From assembly GCA_905221605.1 (NCBI GenBank), contig CAJNDS010000065.1:140001-176000 (forward strand): a DNA stretch of 36,000 nucleotides. The letters run 5' to 3'. Made by a program: the position numbers and the translations under genes. The notes under the pieces were generated by a model. The model made no database searches and had not been told where the DNA came from. It was given only the letters and a program-made list of their open reading frames with translations. Position 1 is the stretch's first letter. The number at the start of each line of letters is the position of its first letter. The DNA comes from Symbiodinium natans (lineage: Eukaryota; Sar; Dinophyceae; Suessiales; Symbiodiniaceae). Shown one piece after another: positions 10,848 through 18,192 of this stretch.

Positions 10848-13800
10848 GTGAAAATTGTGGCTTAGTCGCCCTAGCTACGGATCTCAGCAGTCGTTGAATG
10901 GCATTCATGCTGTTGTTTTCCTGCTGCCATGCGAGGTGGGCTTTGCAAGAGTGACCCAGTTGAAGGGCACAATGGTTGAATGCGACGGCTTGACACCCAA
11001 TCTTAAGCGGTTTTATCCGGGCCTTTGCTACCCTCCTGCATCTCCGGGCACAGTGGTGAAACTTGCTCCGCAGACAGATTCATAGGCCCGGTATTCTCCT
11101 ATCCAAGACAACCTACAAAGCCTCAAATCATGCAGCTAAGGAATTCATTTGGGGCATTTGATGCTGATGATGCCTTCCAGGCCTGCTTTGGGTCTCTTCG
11201 AGAAACATTGAGCAGATCAGATATGACTGACCTTTGACTTGGTTCTTGCGTGATGGCTCGCCAGTCGTCATTCTGGATCATTCTGGCATGTGTCTTCCTT
11301 GCTTCAGAGCGAGACATCTAAGAAAAGCTGCGTTCTTGTGTTGCCATTTGCAGGCGCTTGGTCCTGGGCGACCGGTTGGGGAGTTTGAGGCTTGGTTGGA
11401 CACAGGCAGGAGGGCAGCGGGCAAGTATCGAGTGCGAGAACATGCACCGAACATGGTTGAATGGGGTTCTAGATTGCCGAAAGAACTGCCTTGACTAGCT
11501 TGCTTCACTCCTCAGGTCTCATACTGCTAGAATCTACTCTTGTGCAGGCCGCCCTCTCAGCGAAGTGCAGTCGCGAATTGACAGCCTCATCGACAACCAC
11601 TGGGTCGACAGACTAACGCAGCCCGGCCAAGAGACTGAAGAGGCTGAAGATTTTTTCGCTTTTTTTGCTCGGTTGTGTGCTTCAAAGTGAGATGTCGTTG
11701 AGGCAACACCTGACAATCGATGCCTTTTTCGTGAACTTGCAGACCAACGTTTATGTGCGAGTCCGACAGCACGTGACGGTCTACAGAGAAGGTCTTATCC
11801 AGAGCGCTTTAAGCGTGGTTCCGATGAAAGCAACTCCTTTGCAATGATCGGTCCTGTGTCGCCAGCCCATAGCGAAGTGGTTCTGACAGAGCTACTCAGC
11901 ACGGTGAAACACATGTGTGCCAATGCACGCTTCGGCGAATTAGCTCGGCACCTCAGGCGGAAGTGGTCACACACTGGTCACACATATTCCTCAACTTGTG
12001 CTTCGCGAGCCTTGCTTCAATCAGCTCTTTGACATGTCAGCTGCTAGTTGGCAGTGCTACAATGCTACAACAAATCCGAGACCCAATTTGTTCTTAAATC
12101 GTTTGAACGGACATAATAAGCATGGAAGATCGTGGTTGAATGGCAACAGAAGCAAGTGCAGCAAGGATGAGATGATGCCTGAGAGAACTTGTCATCGGAA
12201 CCATCATTTTGTGGCCTTCAAGTTTGTTAAAATGGCTGCCTGGACCGGAAAACAACATCGACATTCAAATATTCGAACTTGCATCCCCTGGCCATGCCTG
12301 ATTCTAGTGAGCCCCAGCGCCTGGACGGCTTGGAACATCTTGGAACCCGATTCTCACCGGAACTCCTGCCTACGCTCAACGCAGGCAATGTGAGTAGTAA
12401 TGTTAATGCTGGTTTGAAAGCCATTATTTGTATCAAACCAGAGATACAGTCATCGTAAGCCAACTGTAAGAACAATGATGATTGATAGAGCTGGCTCCCT
12501 CCCTCTGAATCCCTTCATATCTCTCCCTCCCCCTCCTTCAATTTACGGCTATGCAAGTTTCCCAGTTTTTTCAGTGCAAGTGAATTTTGGAAGCTTTTCA
12601 ACACTGTTTAAGCTGTCTCCCAACAGCATGCGCGATGAAAACATGTCTTGTCGGATAAGAACGTCCCCCTTTCTGTCACCAACTCTTTGCTAGCCACGAT
12701 GCGCCCCTAGATTAAAAAGCTTGTTCTCGTTCACTATATTGCTATTCCTACTGCCAGCTAGCTTCTGGTGCCCTGTCCACGAAGTCTACTTTGGGGGAGA
12801 AAACCCCCCAAAAACCACAGAAAGCTGAGACAAGTTTCAATCGTTTTGTCAGTTCATGAGGAAACTTTGACGCCTTTCCAACAAATACAATAGCTTTGAG
12901 TACTCTTACGTGTGCACAAGAAACCCTTGCATTTCACGAAAGAGTGCCCTCTAGTCATAACGTGAATGAAAGAGCCTCTCGTATCTCAGTCAGAGGTGCA
13001 ATGTTATTGAACACCAAAAGCCAGAGAGCTTGCAAATTTTCTTCTGGGTGCATTCTTTATGATATCTTGGCCGATCTTACCCTGACATGTCGGGGTAACA
13101 TTCGACATAGAATCGAGTCTGTCTTATGACAAGTGCTAGTCTAAGTGTCATATCCACGCAAGTGTTTGTCCACGGAGACCATCCGTACACGCAGGCCACG
13201 GAACTGTCCACGGACCCCATTGTCCACGGATATGTTTTTTTAGGGACCCGAGGGAGGGAGGGAGGAAGCAGTGCGTTTTCGAGGCCTTCCAAAACGCACT
13301 TTGCTTGCAACTGGAGCTGCAACTGGAGGGTGGGAGGAAGCAGTGCGTTTTCGAGGCCTTCCAAAACGCACTTTGCTTGCAACTGGACGGAGGTAAGGGA
13401 GAAAGGAAGAGGGCGGGACTTCCAAAACGCACTTTGCTTGCGACTGGAGGGAGGGGCGGCTTATGGTCTCGTTTCACAGAATTACATGCTGATAGGGGCT
13501 CTGGTGCGTTTAGGGTGGTGGCCAAAACGCACTGAGCTCTTTTTCTCGGCGATTCGCACTGTGCATCCCAGCTGGTCCTGGCCAAGTCCTGGTGGAGTTT
13601 CGACATGCTTTACTGGTTGTAAGGCGCTTTCGGAATCAGGGTCTATTTTGGATCTAGGAAACCCTAAACCCTAAACCCTCTAAACCCTAAACCCTAAACC
13701 CTAACCCTAAACCCTAAAGCCTCCCGAGTCTAGGGGTTTAGGGGCACGACCCAAGGCCTTCACGGCGTTGAGGGTTTAGGGCAGATGTGGACCTTCAGAG

Positions 13801-16800
13801 ATTGGGGTTTTTGGTTTATGCAAAACGCACTTCCCCCTTCCGCCCCCGCTCTTCCCCTCCCCTCCCCGTGCGTTTTGGGGGGCCTGCAAAACGCACCCCC
13901 CCCTTCCCCCTCTTCCCCCCCCCCCCTCCCCCCCCCCCCCCCCCCCCCCCCTCCCCCCCCCGTGCGTTTTGGAAGACCTGCAAAACGCACTCTCGCCCCC
14001 CCCCCCCCCGCCCACCCCCGCCTCCCCCCCCCCCGCCTCCCCCCCCCTTCCCTCTTCCCCCTCCCCCCTCCTACTTTTTTGACCTGCAAAACCTTCCCTG
14101 CGCCCCTCCAAGCAAAGCCCCCCCCCAACCCCCAAAACACATTTTGCTTGGGTGGGGGGGGAGTCGGTTTTGCAGGCCTTGAGACCAAATAAGTGGGGGG
14201 AGGGGAGGGGAAGAGCGGGGGCGGAAGGGGGAAGTGCGTTTTGCATAAAACAAAAACCCCAATCTCTGAAGGTCCACATCTGCCCTAAACCCTCAACGCC
14301 GTGAAGGCCCTGGGTCGTGCCCCTAAACCCCTAGACTCGGGAGGCTTTAGGGTTTAGGGTTAGGGTTTAGAGGGTTTAGGGTTTAGGGTTTCCCAGATCC
14401 AAAATAGACCCTGATTCCGAAAGCGCCTTACAACCAGTAAAGCATGTCGAAACTCCACCAGGACTTGGCCTGGACCAGCTGGGATGCACAGTGCGAATCG
14501 CCGAGAAAAAGAGCTCAGTGCGTTTTGGCCACCACCCTAAACGCACCAGAGCCCCTATCAGCATGTAATTCTGTGAAACGAGACCATAAGCCGGGCCACG
14601 CAGACCACGGTAACGTCCACGCAGCCACCGGCCACGCATGTGGAAATGACACTTAGGTGCTAGTACTGCGCTGTTTTAGATAATTCTTGCTTTGATGATT
14701 ACTAGCATTTTTGCTACGTCTGTTTCTTGTACTGCTACCATAACAACACTAGGAGAAGCCTAGAAGCTAGCAGCAAGCAGCAAGAAGCCCTTAACATACC
14801 TTAACAGGCTCAATGCCCTTGTGCGACAATGGCGGAAGCACCGAACTTGATGCAGCCTGCGAAATGGAAAAAAAGGCCCTCGTAGAAATGAGGCTGCGGA
14901 CCGACAAACAAAAACAGAAAAAACAGAGAAGGATGATGAATTGAGACTCCAGCCTATCCTGCTATGGTCGGAATATGTTAGAATCGTTTTTCAGTAATCC
15001 GATTCTCTTGCCGTGCCCCAACTAGCCAAAGGATCCTTCTGGCTGTGCAGCTGATCTGGTTTGTGCAGCAGTGCCTCACGGAATACAAGCGTGGGCTTTG
15101 GCGACTGCAGCTTTGGCTTTCCAGCGTGGAGTGTTGTGGTATGATAATGGTATGATACCCACCACTCACGTTACAACCTTAAGAAATGGAGTGCTTGCCA
15201 GGCACTTTTGGGATATCTGGACTTGGCTGGACATGTTGTCGATCCTCGTCGCGCTGGTACCTTGACTGGAACTGCGTTGACTGTGTTGCAAGTGGTTGGT
15301 TTGCAATGAAGCCCCAGGGCAATGTGCAAATATTGCAGCAACACAGCAGCACCCCAAGTGAGTGCAGTGCGCAGATCATCGTTTTCATGGCTCTGGCCTT
15401 TGTGGTGGATACGCAAAACTTCACCGTGATGGTCTCCGACCTGGGTGACATGCCAACCTGGTCGGTGTTGGAAGCACCGGCAGCTCGTAAAGTGCAGTCC
15501 ATTCTGCAGAACCGAGAATATCGGAACAAGGCCGTTTTGGATTCACCTCTTTGTTCTTTTCTGCACAGCACTGAGGGCGGTCACGCAGTTGTGTCAAAAA
15601 ACATCCTAGGCCCTCAGAGGCTCCCAGAGGCATAGGCATATGGCACTGACCATCATAGGCGGCTTAAAATGTTGTTTCATTGCCCTGAGTGCTCCGAGCT
15701 CTTGGCGGTGTTTGACAACGTCCTGAGCATCAGCCTTTGGTTGCGCTTCATGACTGCTTGGTATGCAGTGACTCGTCAAACTAATCAGCTGGAATCGTCA
15801 GCTTGGCTTCCTAATTTACCTGATGCATGACGCATCAGGTATGCCTTTGCCTCCGCTTTTATCGTGGGTTCACTGGACAACCACGAACCTCTGTAATATT
15901 GCAGTCAGTGCCTTGCCTGCAGCCAATGCAGATGCAAGGCTACCGGGAGCTGTTGGTGGTGTCGCCATGATCGATCCCTGCGGCCTTGACAGGTCCTGTA
16001 CATGTCGAACTTGTTCCTCCATTATATGGCACCTTGGTGGTAGTTGCACTTCAAGTGTTTGGCTGGGGCAGGATTTGCCTTGCACTTCGCTGGCCACGGT
16101 GGTTAGGAGATGTTGTCAGATTCTTTGTGCTGGAATGCAGTTCTGTGTTCCCGCAAGTTTAATGGCAAGTGGCAAGATCTCATGCTCCGAGCACAACGAG
16201 GACCCTACACATCGTTTGCTTTGAACACGAGCATCAGATTGTGCATGTCCGTCTTCCCGAGCTGGAAAAAAAGTTGGCCTTCCAAACCTTGAGCAGTCTT
16301 CACGTCTTACGAAGAAACCTGTGCAAGTCTTGCTTATATCGGCGGGGATGGAAGCACGATTCGGTCAAGTCTCTTCTGCCCAGTGCCCAGAGTGTCAACA
16401 CATGGAAGCTCTTACACAAGACAAGATGCATGTCTTATGGGCCATGACAATATGATGATTCGTTCGCTCCTTCGCCATTCATGCGGAGAATTGGTGCAGT
16501 TGTAGCCAGATATGCTTACGAATAAGAACTCCAATCTAGCATGAACTTGCAGCATGTATCGACCAAGCAGTTTGCGCAAGTCGGCTTCTTCTTTGGAGAC
16601 AGTGCAGCAAAACCTTGTTGCTCAGGTTGTGTTCCTGGTGGTTTGCGGCAATTTTGCACTGAGTGGCTACATCCTGTTCGGGGAGCAGGTACCCGCTTGG
16701 TCCACCTTCGGTGGCAGCATCATAACTCTAACTCAGGTCATGCTTGGCGAGTTTGATTATAATGCCATGCGAAACGTCGCCCCAGTCCTAGCAATGATCT

Positions 16801-17510
16801 GGTGGTGGAGCTTCTTCCTGTCCACGACTGTGGTGCTGTCCAGGGTTTTGACAGCGGCTGTGCTGCAGCTGTTCTTGGAGGTCCGTCAAGCTTTGGGCGA
16901 GCCAGGGATTGGGCTACCAAAACAAATTCTGGCAGTTGCCAAGAACTTGTGGTACCAACGATCTTACGAAGGATCCATGAAAAGTGTTCCTGATGATGAC
17001 CTCCTCACCATGCTTGCAGCAGACCTGGATCCAGCTCATGTCAAGAAGCTCATGCAAATGAAGACCGACAGAAGGCTCTGCACACGAGAAGATCTGGCAA
17101 AAGCCGAGAAAGACATCAAGGTCGATGTGGAGTTCTTAGTGAAGAGAGGTATGGACCCGCTTGGTGCCGAGCGTCTGATTGAACGCACAGCCAACTGGGC
17201 TCTTAACATCTCTACCACAACTTCTGCCACCAACCGGCTCATGCTGCTCGTTGCAAAGCAGATGGAATATATCACGAACGAGGCAGACCGAATCCAGCGC
17301 AAGATCCGGACTAGGATCGACCGAGCGGCGCAGTCGGCAGACCGGGTGGACGTGAAGCACGCCAAGTGTGCGGCACTAGCAAAGCGACTCCGACGTGCGC
17401 AACAAATACCCGCAGGCTGGACGGCTCATCGAGACGAGAATGGCCGCAGATACCTGCGCCATGAGGAAAGTGGGCTCACTTCGTGGACATTGCCTCGAGC
17501 ACTCATTTGA
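10613..17510 (+). CDS. Polycystin-family (PKD2/TRPP-like) cation channel with C-terminal WW domain; gene span
   Basis: A split gene whose recognised exons encode, in order, the end of S1, the extracellular polycystin domain, S2, S3, S4, S5, pore, S6, a helical C-terminal region and a WW domain. Best exon set: 10613-10847, 10888-11055, 11136-11180, 11354-11405, 11548-11617, 11703-about 11830, about 14995-15115, 15202-15256, 15293-15357, 15659-15760 and 16553-17510. Phases match at the joins into 11136, 11354, 11548, 11703, 15202, 15659 and 16553. Spacing from S3 to S4 and from S4 to S5 closely matches animal PKD2 as I recall it. Polycystins form tetrameric, usually Ca2+-permeable cation channels in plasma, ciliary or internal membranes. 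The WW domain suggests binding to a proline-rich partner. The start codon and most of the N-terminal cytoplasmic region were not found. Unresolved points are the S1 start, the S2 acceptor and two very short gaps (10848-10887 and 15257-15292). Confidence 0.85.
10888..11055 (+). CDS. Channel exon: middle of polycystin extracellular domain
   Basis: Encodes LNGIHAVV, VGFARVTQLKGTMVEC and LKRFYPGLCYPPASPG. This follows the polycystin layout: a strand ending in a Gly, an Arg-containing strand, a Cys, and later a CY(P/D) element. The two Cys (in MVEC and GLCYPP) are placed like the extracellular pair of the family. The 3' end is ACAGTG|GTGAAAC, phase 0, giving an 80-bp GT-AG intron to the next exon. 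The 5' end is set at CTCAG|CAG (phase 0). That leaves only 40 bp from the previous exon, so this boundary is doubtful. Confidence 0.6.
11136..11180 (+). CDS. Channel exon: 45-bp polycystin-domain exon
   Basis: The acceptor CATGCAG|CTAAGG and the donor TTCCAG|GCCTGC (GC type) bound a 45-bp, phase 0-0 exon encoding LRNSFGAFDADDAFQ. The element FGxF after the CYPP segment suits the 'FG' element of the polycystin domain. Both neighbouring exons are also phase 0 at these joins. The following intron (11181-11353) starts GC and ends AG, with CAG|GC at both junctions. Confidence 0.6.
11354..11405 (+). CDS. Channel exon: polycystin domain, EFEAWLDTG segment
   Basis: Starts at TTTGCAG|GCGCTT in phase 0 and ends at ACACAG|GCAGGA in phase 1. 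It encodes ALGPGRPVGEFEAWLDTG, which corresponds to the 'G(Y/F).LDL' strand of polycystins. The frame stays open for another 87 bases beyond the GC donor, but splicing there gives an exact phase match to the next exon and restores the family order LDTG-R...IDSLIDNHWVD. The intron (11406-11547, 142 bp) is GC-AG with CAG|GC at both ends. Confidence 0.65.
11548..11617 (+). CDS. Channel exon: polycystin domain, 'WVDRLT' signature
   Basis: Begins after CTTGTGCAG and encodes RPLSEVQSRIDSLIDNHWVD followed by RLT. This is the polycystin signature in which a helix is followed by W(I/L/V)D..T (WLDRGT in animal PKD2). It is one of the strongest family matches in the window. The donor is placed at CTAAC|GCAGCC (GC type, phase 2), joining to GCAACACC at 11703. 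The intron is 85 bp with GCA at both junctions. If unspliced, the frame would run on to a TGA at 11690 through an unrelated acidic/Phe-rich stretch. Confidence 0.7.
11703..11830 (+). CDS. Channel exon: last part of polycystin domain before S2
   Basis: Encodes IDAFFVNLQTNVYVRVRQHV followed by TVYREGLIQSALSVV. This is the expected continuation after WVD..T: a strand ending in an Asn, a long strand of alternating hydrophobic and polar residues, then a Gly-turn (REGLI, compare the GGVI turn of animal PKD2). The frame closes at a TGA at 11845-11847, so the donor lies before that. Possible donors include GC at TTAA|GCGTGG and GA at TTCC|GATGAA, and I could not decide between them. The next recognised exon is about 3.1 kb away. 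Confidence 0.65.
11850..13131 (+). other. First part of the long channel intron, no feature seen
   Basis: About 1.3 kb between the last polycystin-domain exon and the foldback element. Base composition turns more AT-rich from about 12.4 kb, with a CT-rich stretch near 12497-12540. Open frames are short and show no domain. Nothing is missing from the channel between the two flanking exons: the distance from the Gly-turn to S3 in the joined protein is close to that in PKD2. I therefore read this as intron. Confidence 0.5.
13261..13450. repeat. 72-bp tandem repeat, two full and one partial copy
   Basis: GGAGGAAGCAGTGCGTTTTC starts at 13261 and recurs at 13333. A shorter, changed copy around 13403-13450 keeps TTCCAAAACGCACTTTGCTT. 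The first two units are nearly identical over more than 50 bp (CGAGGCCTTCC then AAAACGCAC then TTTGCTTGCAACTGGA). The array occurs only on the left side of the foldback element and accounts for much of its asymmetry. Confidence 0.9.
13659..13718 (-). repeat. Interstitial telomere-like array, AAACCCT orientation
   Basis: About eight units of AAACCCT with one CTC interruption and one 6-bp AACCCT unit. TTTAGGG is the telomere unit of plants and also of dinoflagellates. The G-rich strand here is the minus strand, so the array reads like the left end of a chromosome. Its partner in the right arm has the opposite orientation. Confidence 0.9.
13898..14070. repeat. Poly-C / C-rich core of the foldback element
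   Basis: Long C tracts broken by single T, A or G bases flank the hairpin module at 13962-13990. The open frames across this block (proline-rich on plus, glycine-rich on minus) are products of base composition, not genes. The minus strand has many G runs and could form G-quadruplexes. Confidence 0.9.
13962..13990. repeat. 29-nt hairpin module, representative copy
   Basis: GTGCGTTTT, then an 11-nt spacer, then AAAACGCAC. This is a 9-bp stem whose two halves are exact complements. The same 29-nt geometry occurs at 13271-13299, 13343-13371, 13504-13532, 13868-13896, 13962-13990 and, in the mirrored arm, 14519-14547. In most copies the spacer itself starts GG or CG and ends CC or GC. Single half-modules occur near 13421, 13821 and 14234. 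Confidence 0.85.
14346..14391 (+). repeat. Interstitial telomere-like array, TTTAGGG orientation
   Basis: About six units of TTTAGGG with one TTAGGG and one AGAGGG variant, the inverted partner of 13659-13718. Reading left to right, the element shows CCCTAAA first and TTTAGGG second, as on a small linear chromosome. A fused pair of chromosome ends would show the opposite order. Confidence 0.9.
14995..15115 (+). CDS. Channel exon: S2 transmembrane segment
   Basis: The frame encodes SQRILLAVQLIWFVQQCL followed by TEYKRGLWRLQLW. It has the form of polycystin S2: a hydrophobic helix ending in acidic/polar residues, then a basic linker leading into S3. The 3' boundary is CTTTG|GCTTTC (GC donor, phase 2), which joins to G|CAC at 15202 to give RLQLW-HFWDIW with S2-S3 spacing as in PKD2. 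The 5' boundary is uncertain: AG sites at 14994, 15025 and 15031 are all possible. The frame opens after a TAG near 14980. Confidence 0.7.
15202..15256 (+). CDS. Channel exon: first part of S3
   Basis: Encodes HFWDIWTWLDMLSILVAL, matching the PKD2 S3 start (YFRSFWNCLD followed by hydrophobic residues). Acceptor TTGCCAG|GCAC, donor GCGCTG|GTACCT in phase 0. The preceding intron, 15116-15201, is 86 bp and GC-AG. Confidence 0.8.
15293..15357 (+). CDS. Channel exon: end of S3 and S3-S4 loop
   Basis: Encodes WLVCNEAPGQCANIAATQQHP, which completes the S3 helix (LVAL-WLVC) and begins the loop. Acceptor TTGCAAG|TGGTTGG, donor CCCCAA|GTGAGT (strong consensus), phase 2 out. Including this exon makes the S3-S4 distance 55 residues, close to about 58 in PKD2. 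The gap to the previous exon is only 36 bp, which is very short for an intron. Confidence 0.5.
15659..15760 (+). CDS. Channel exon: S4
   Basis: Encodes RLKMLFHCPECSELLAVFDN followed by VLSISLWLRFMTA. Acceptor ATCATAG|GCGGCT (phase 2), donor GCTTG|GTATGC (phase 2). The LWLRF element aligns with the WIKLF element of PKD2 S4. As in other polycystins, S4 carries few basic residues. Joining to 16553 gives an ungapped S4-to-S5 alignment with PKD2 within about one residue over roughly 35 positions, which strongly supports both boundaries. Confidence 0.65.
15761..16552 (+). other. 792-bp GT-AG intron of the channel gene
   Basis: Starts GTATGC and ends CTTGCAG. Several short protein-like frames occur inside (for example near 15960-16130 and 16320-16445). 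None is needed to complete the channel, because S4 and the S4-S5 linker join cleanly across this interval. It contains a perfect hairpin at 15818-15840. Confidence 0.55.
15818..15840. other. Perfect 9-bp hairpin in channel intron
   Basis: ACCTGATGC, a 5-nt loop ATGAC, then GCATCAGGT. The stems are exact complements. It is isolated and no related copy was seen, so its role is unknown. Confidence 0.85.
16553..17510 (+). CDS. Channel last exon: S4-S5 linker, S5, pore, S6, helical C-terminus, WW domain, stop
   Basis: A 318-codon open frame (from ATG 16554) ending in TGA at 17508-17510. Residues 22-42 form S5 (VAQVVFLVVCGNFALSGYIL). Residues 43-72 form the polycystin pore: FGEQVPAWSTF, a pore helix, then MLGEFDYNAM, compare FGTQVDDFSTF and LGDFDYNAI in animal polycystins. 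Residues 78-111 form S6, ending LQLFLEVRQ, where PKD2 has NDTYSEVK. Residues 112-283 are charged and mostly helical, with Lys/Glu/Arg-rich segments suggestive of coiled coil. Residues 285-316 form a WW domain, with Trp289, Tyr300, Trp311 and Pro314 at the conserved spacing. The exon has an AG acceptor (CTTGCAG|C, phase 2), so the in-frame ATG is not the translation start. The filter Asp of PKD2 is Glu here (residue 66, bases 16749-16751). The family is certain; the ion preference is inferred. Confidence 0.93.
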
Positions 17511-17930
17511 TACAGTTTGCACGTACTGCTGGTTTTGCTTTGCTTAAAGCACTGTACGAAACCACGAAATTGTTTCACCTCGTGCAGGGCGTGGCCGAGC
17601 GCCCTCCCCAAAACCAAAGCCTAACAATTCAGACCGCCTTGCGTAGCCTGCCGGTTTCGCATCTTGGAGTGACGGCACGTGCATAGCTGGCCAACAATAG
17701 CTCGGGCAGCATAGGCTCCGCTTCACGACATATGTAGTTTGTAATCCTGTGTGTGCATCTAAAGGCCAAGGCTACGATTCGCTCATGATTTGGCATGCGC
17801 ACCCTCGACTCTGGTGCACGCCCACCGCCTCGAAAAACGTTGATCCGCTTTTGCCTGCAAGCGCGCTTCTTCGTTACCCTGCTTTAGTTGGGTTACAAAT
17901 GTGAACGTCCTCTGCAATCCAAGCACCATG
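17511..17930. other. Downstream flank / 3' UTR of the channel gene
   Basis: No domain or repeat was seen. No polyadenylation signal is called, because dinoflagellate genes lack a reliable AATAAA. Confidence 0.4.
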
Positions 17931-17936
17931 CCGCTA

Positions 17937-18192
17937 CAAGGCCTCTGCCTCGACTTGGCTTATTTTTCGCTTCAGGCTTGAGGGTTTGCGCCGGATGCGT
18001 GCTCTGCCTTGTGTAGGTTCTTCAATGTTCTGCATGCCTTTAAGCAGCTTTACTGATGCTGCGGGCTCACGGAGAGTTTCCAGGCGTCGAAAGCGGTGCA
18101 TCACAACTTCCGACAGCTTTGACGGAGTTTCAAGGCGGGGCTTCTTTGGAGGGGAAGAGGCTGCAAGAGGTCGCTGAATCGACATGCCAACA
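17937..18192 (-). CDS. Candidate exon of a small basic protein, unknown function
   Basis: The minus-strand frame ends in TAG at 17937-17939 and encodes a basic, Pro/Ser/Lys/Arg-rich segment (SPPKKPRLETPSKLSEVVMH, then RFRRLETLREP, then RRKPSSLKRKISQVEAEAL). The PPKKPR and RRKP clusters resemble nuclear-localisation signals. Pyrimidine-rich AG acceptors (CCTCTTGCAG, CCCTCCAAAG) lie at its 5' end. A possible partner frame on the same strand, 18436-18597, reads PDEEVMESRSSDDEKRMS before a hydrophobic tail. The join between them was not resolved. The plus strand is also partly open. Confidence 0.25.

Larger units (their letters stand above)
13132..14667. mobile_element. 1.54-kb intronic foldback element with inward-facing telomere-like arrays
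   Basis: The outer ends form an imperfect terminal inverted repeat: 13132-13160 (AGTGCTAG...CTAAGTGTCAT..CCAC) pairs with 14634-14667 (GTGG.AATGACACTTAG...CTAGTACT). Inside, 13458-13867 and 14194-14592 are near-identical inverted arms of about 400 bp, each holding an AAACCCT/TTTAGGG array. The central 330 bp is C-rich with hairpin modules. The left side is longer because of CCACGG-rich DNA and a 72-bp tandem repeat. No transposase frame is visible; the long open frames here are mirror images of one another on the two arms. It could be a non-autonomous foldback element, or a captured chromosome-end fragment duplicated head to head. No clear target-site duplication was found. Confidence 0.8.

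Noticed and set aside
13126-13674. 182-codon plus frame and 152-codon minus frame
   Set aside because: They run through the 72-bp tandem repeats and the left arm of the foldback element. The mirrored right arm gives the same peptide, so they reflect repeat structure.
13271-13990. CRISPR-like or attachment-site reading of the 29-nt hairpin modules
   Set aside because: Copies are not evenly spaced and have no spacer units or nearby recombinase gene. They are better described as a hairpin module within a foldback element.
13760-14279. Open frames of 131-167 codons on both strands in the foldback element
   Set aside because: Poly-Pro/poly-Gly translations of C/G tracts. The same peptide starts appear on both strands because the arms are inverted copies.
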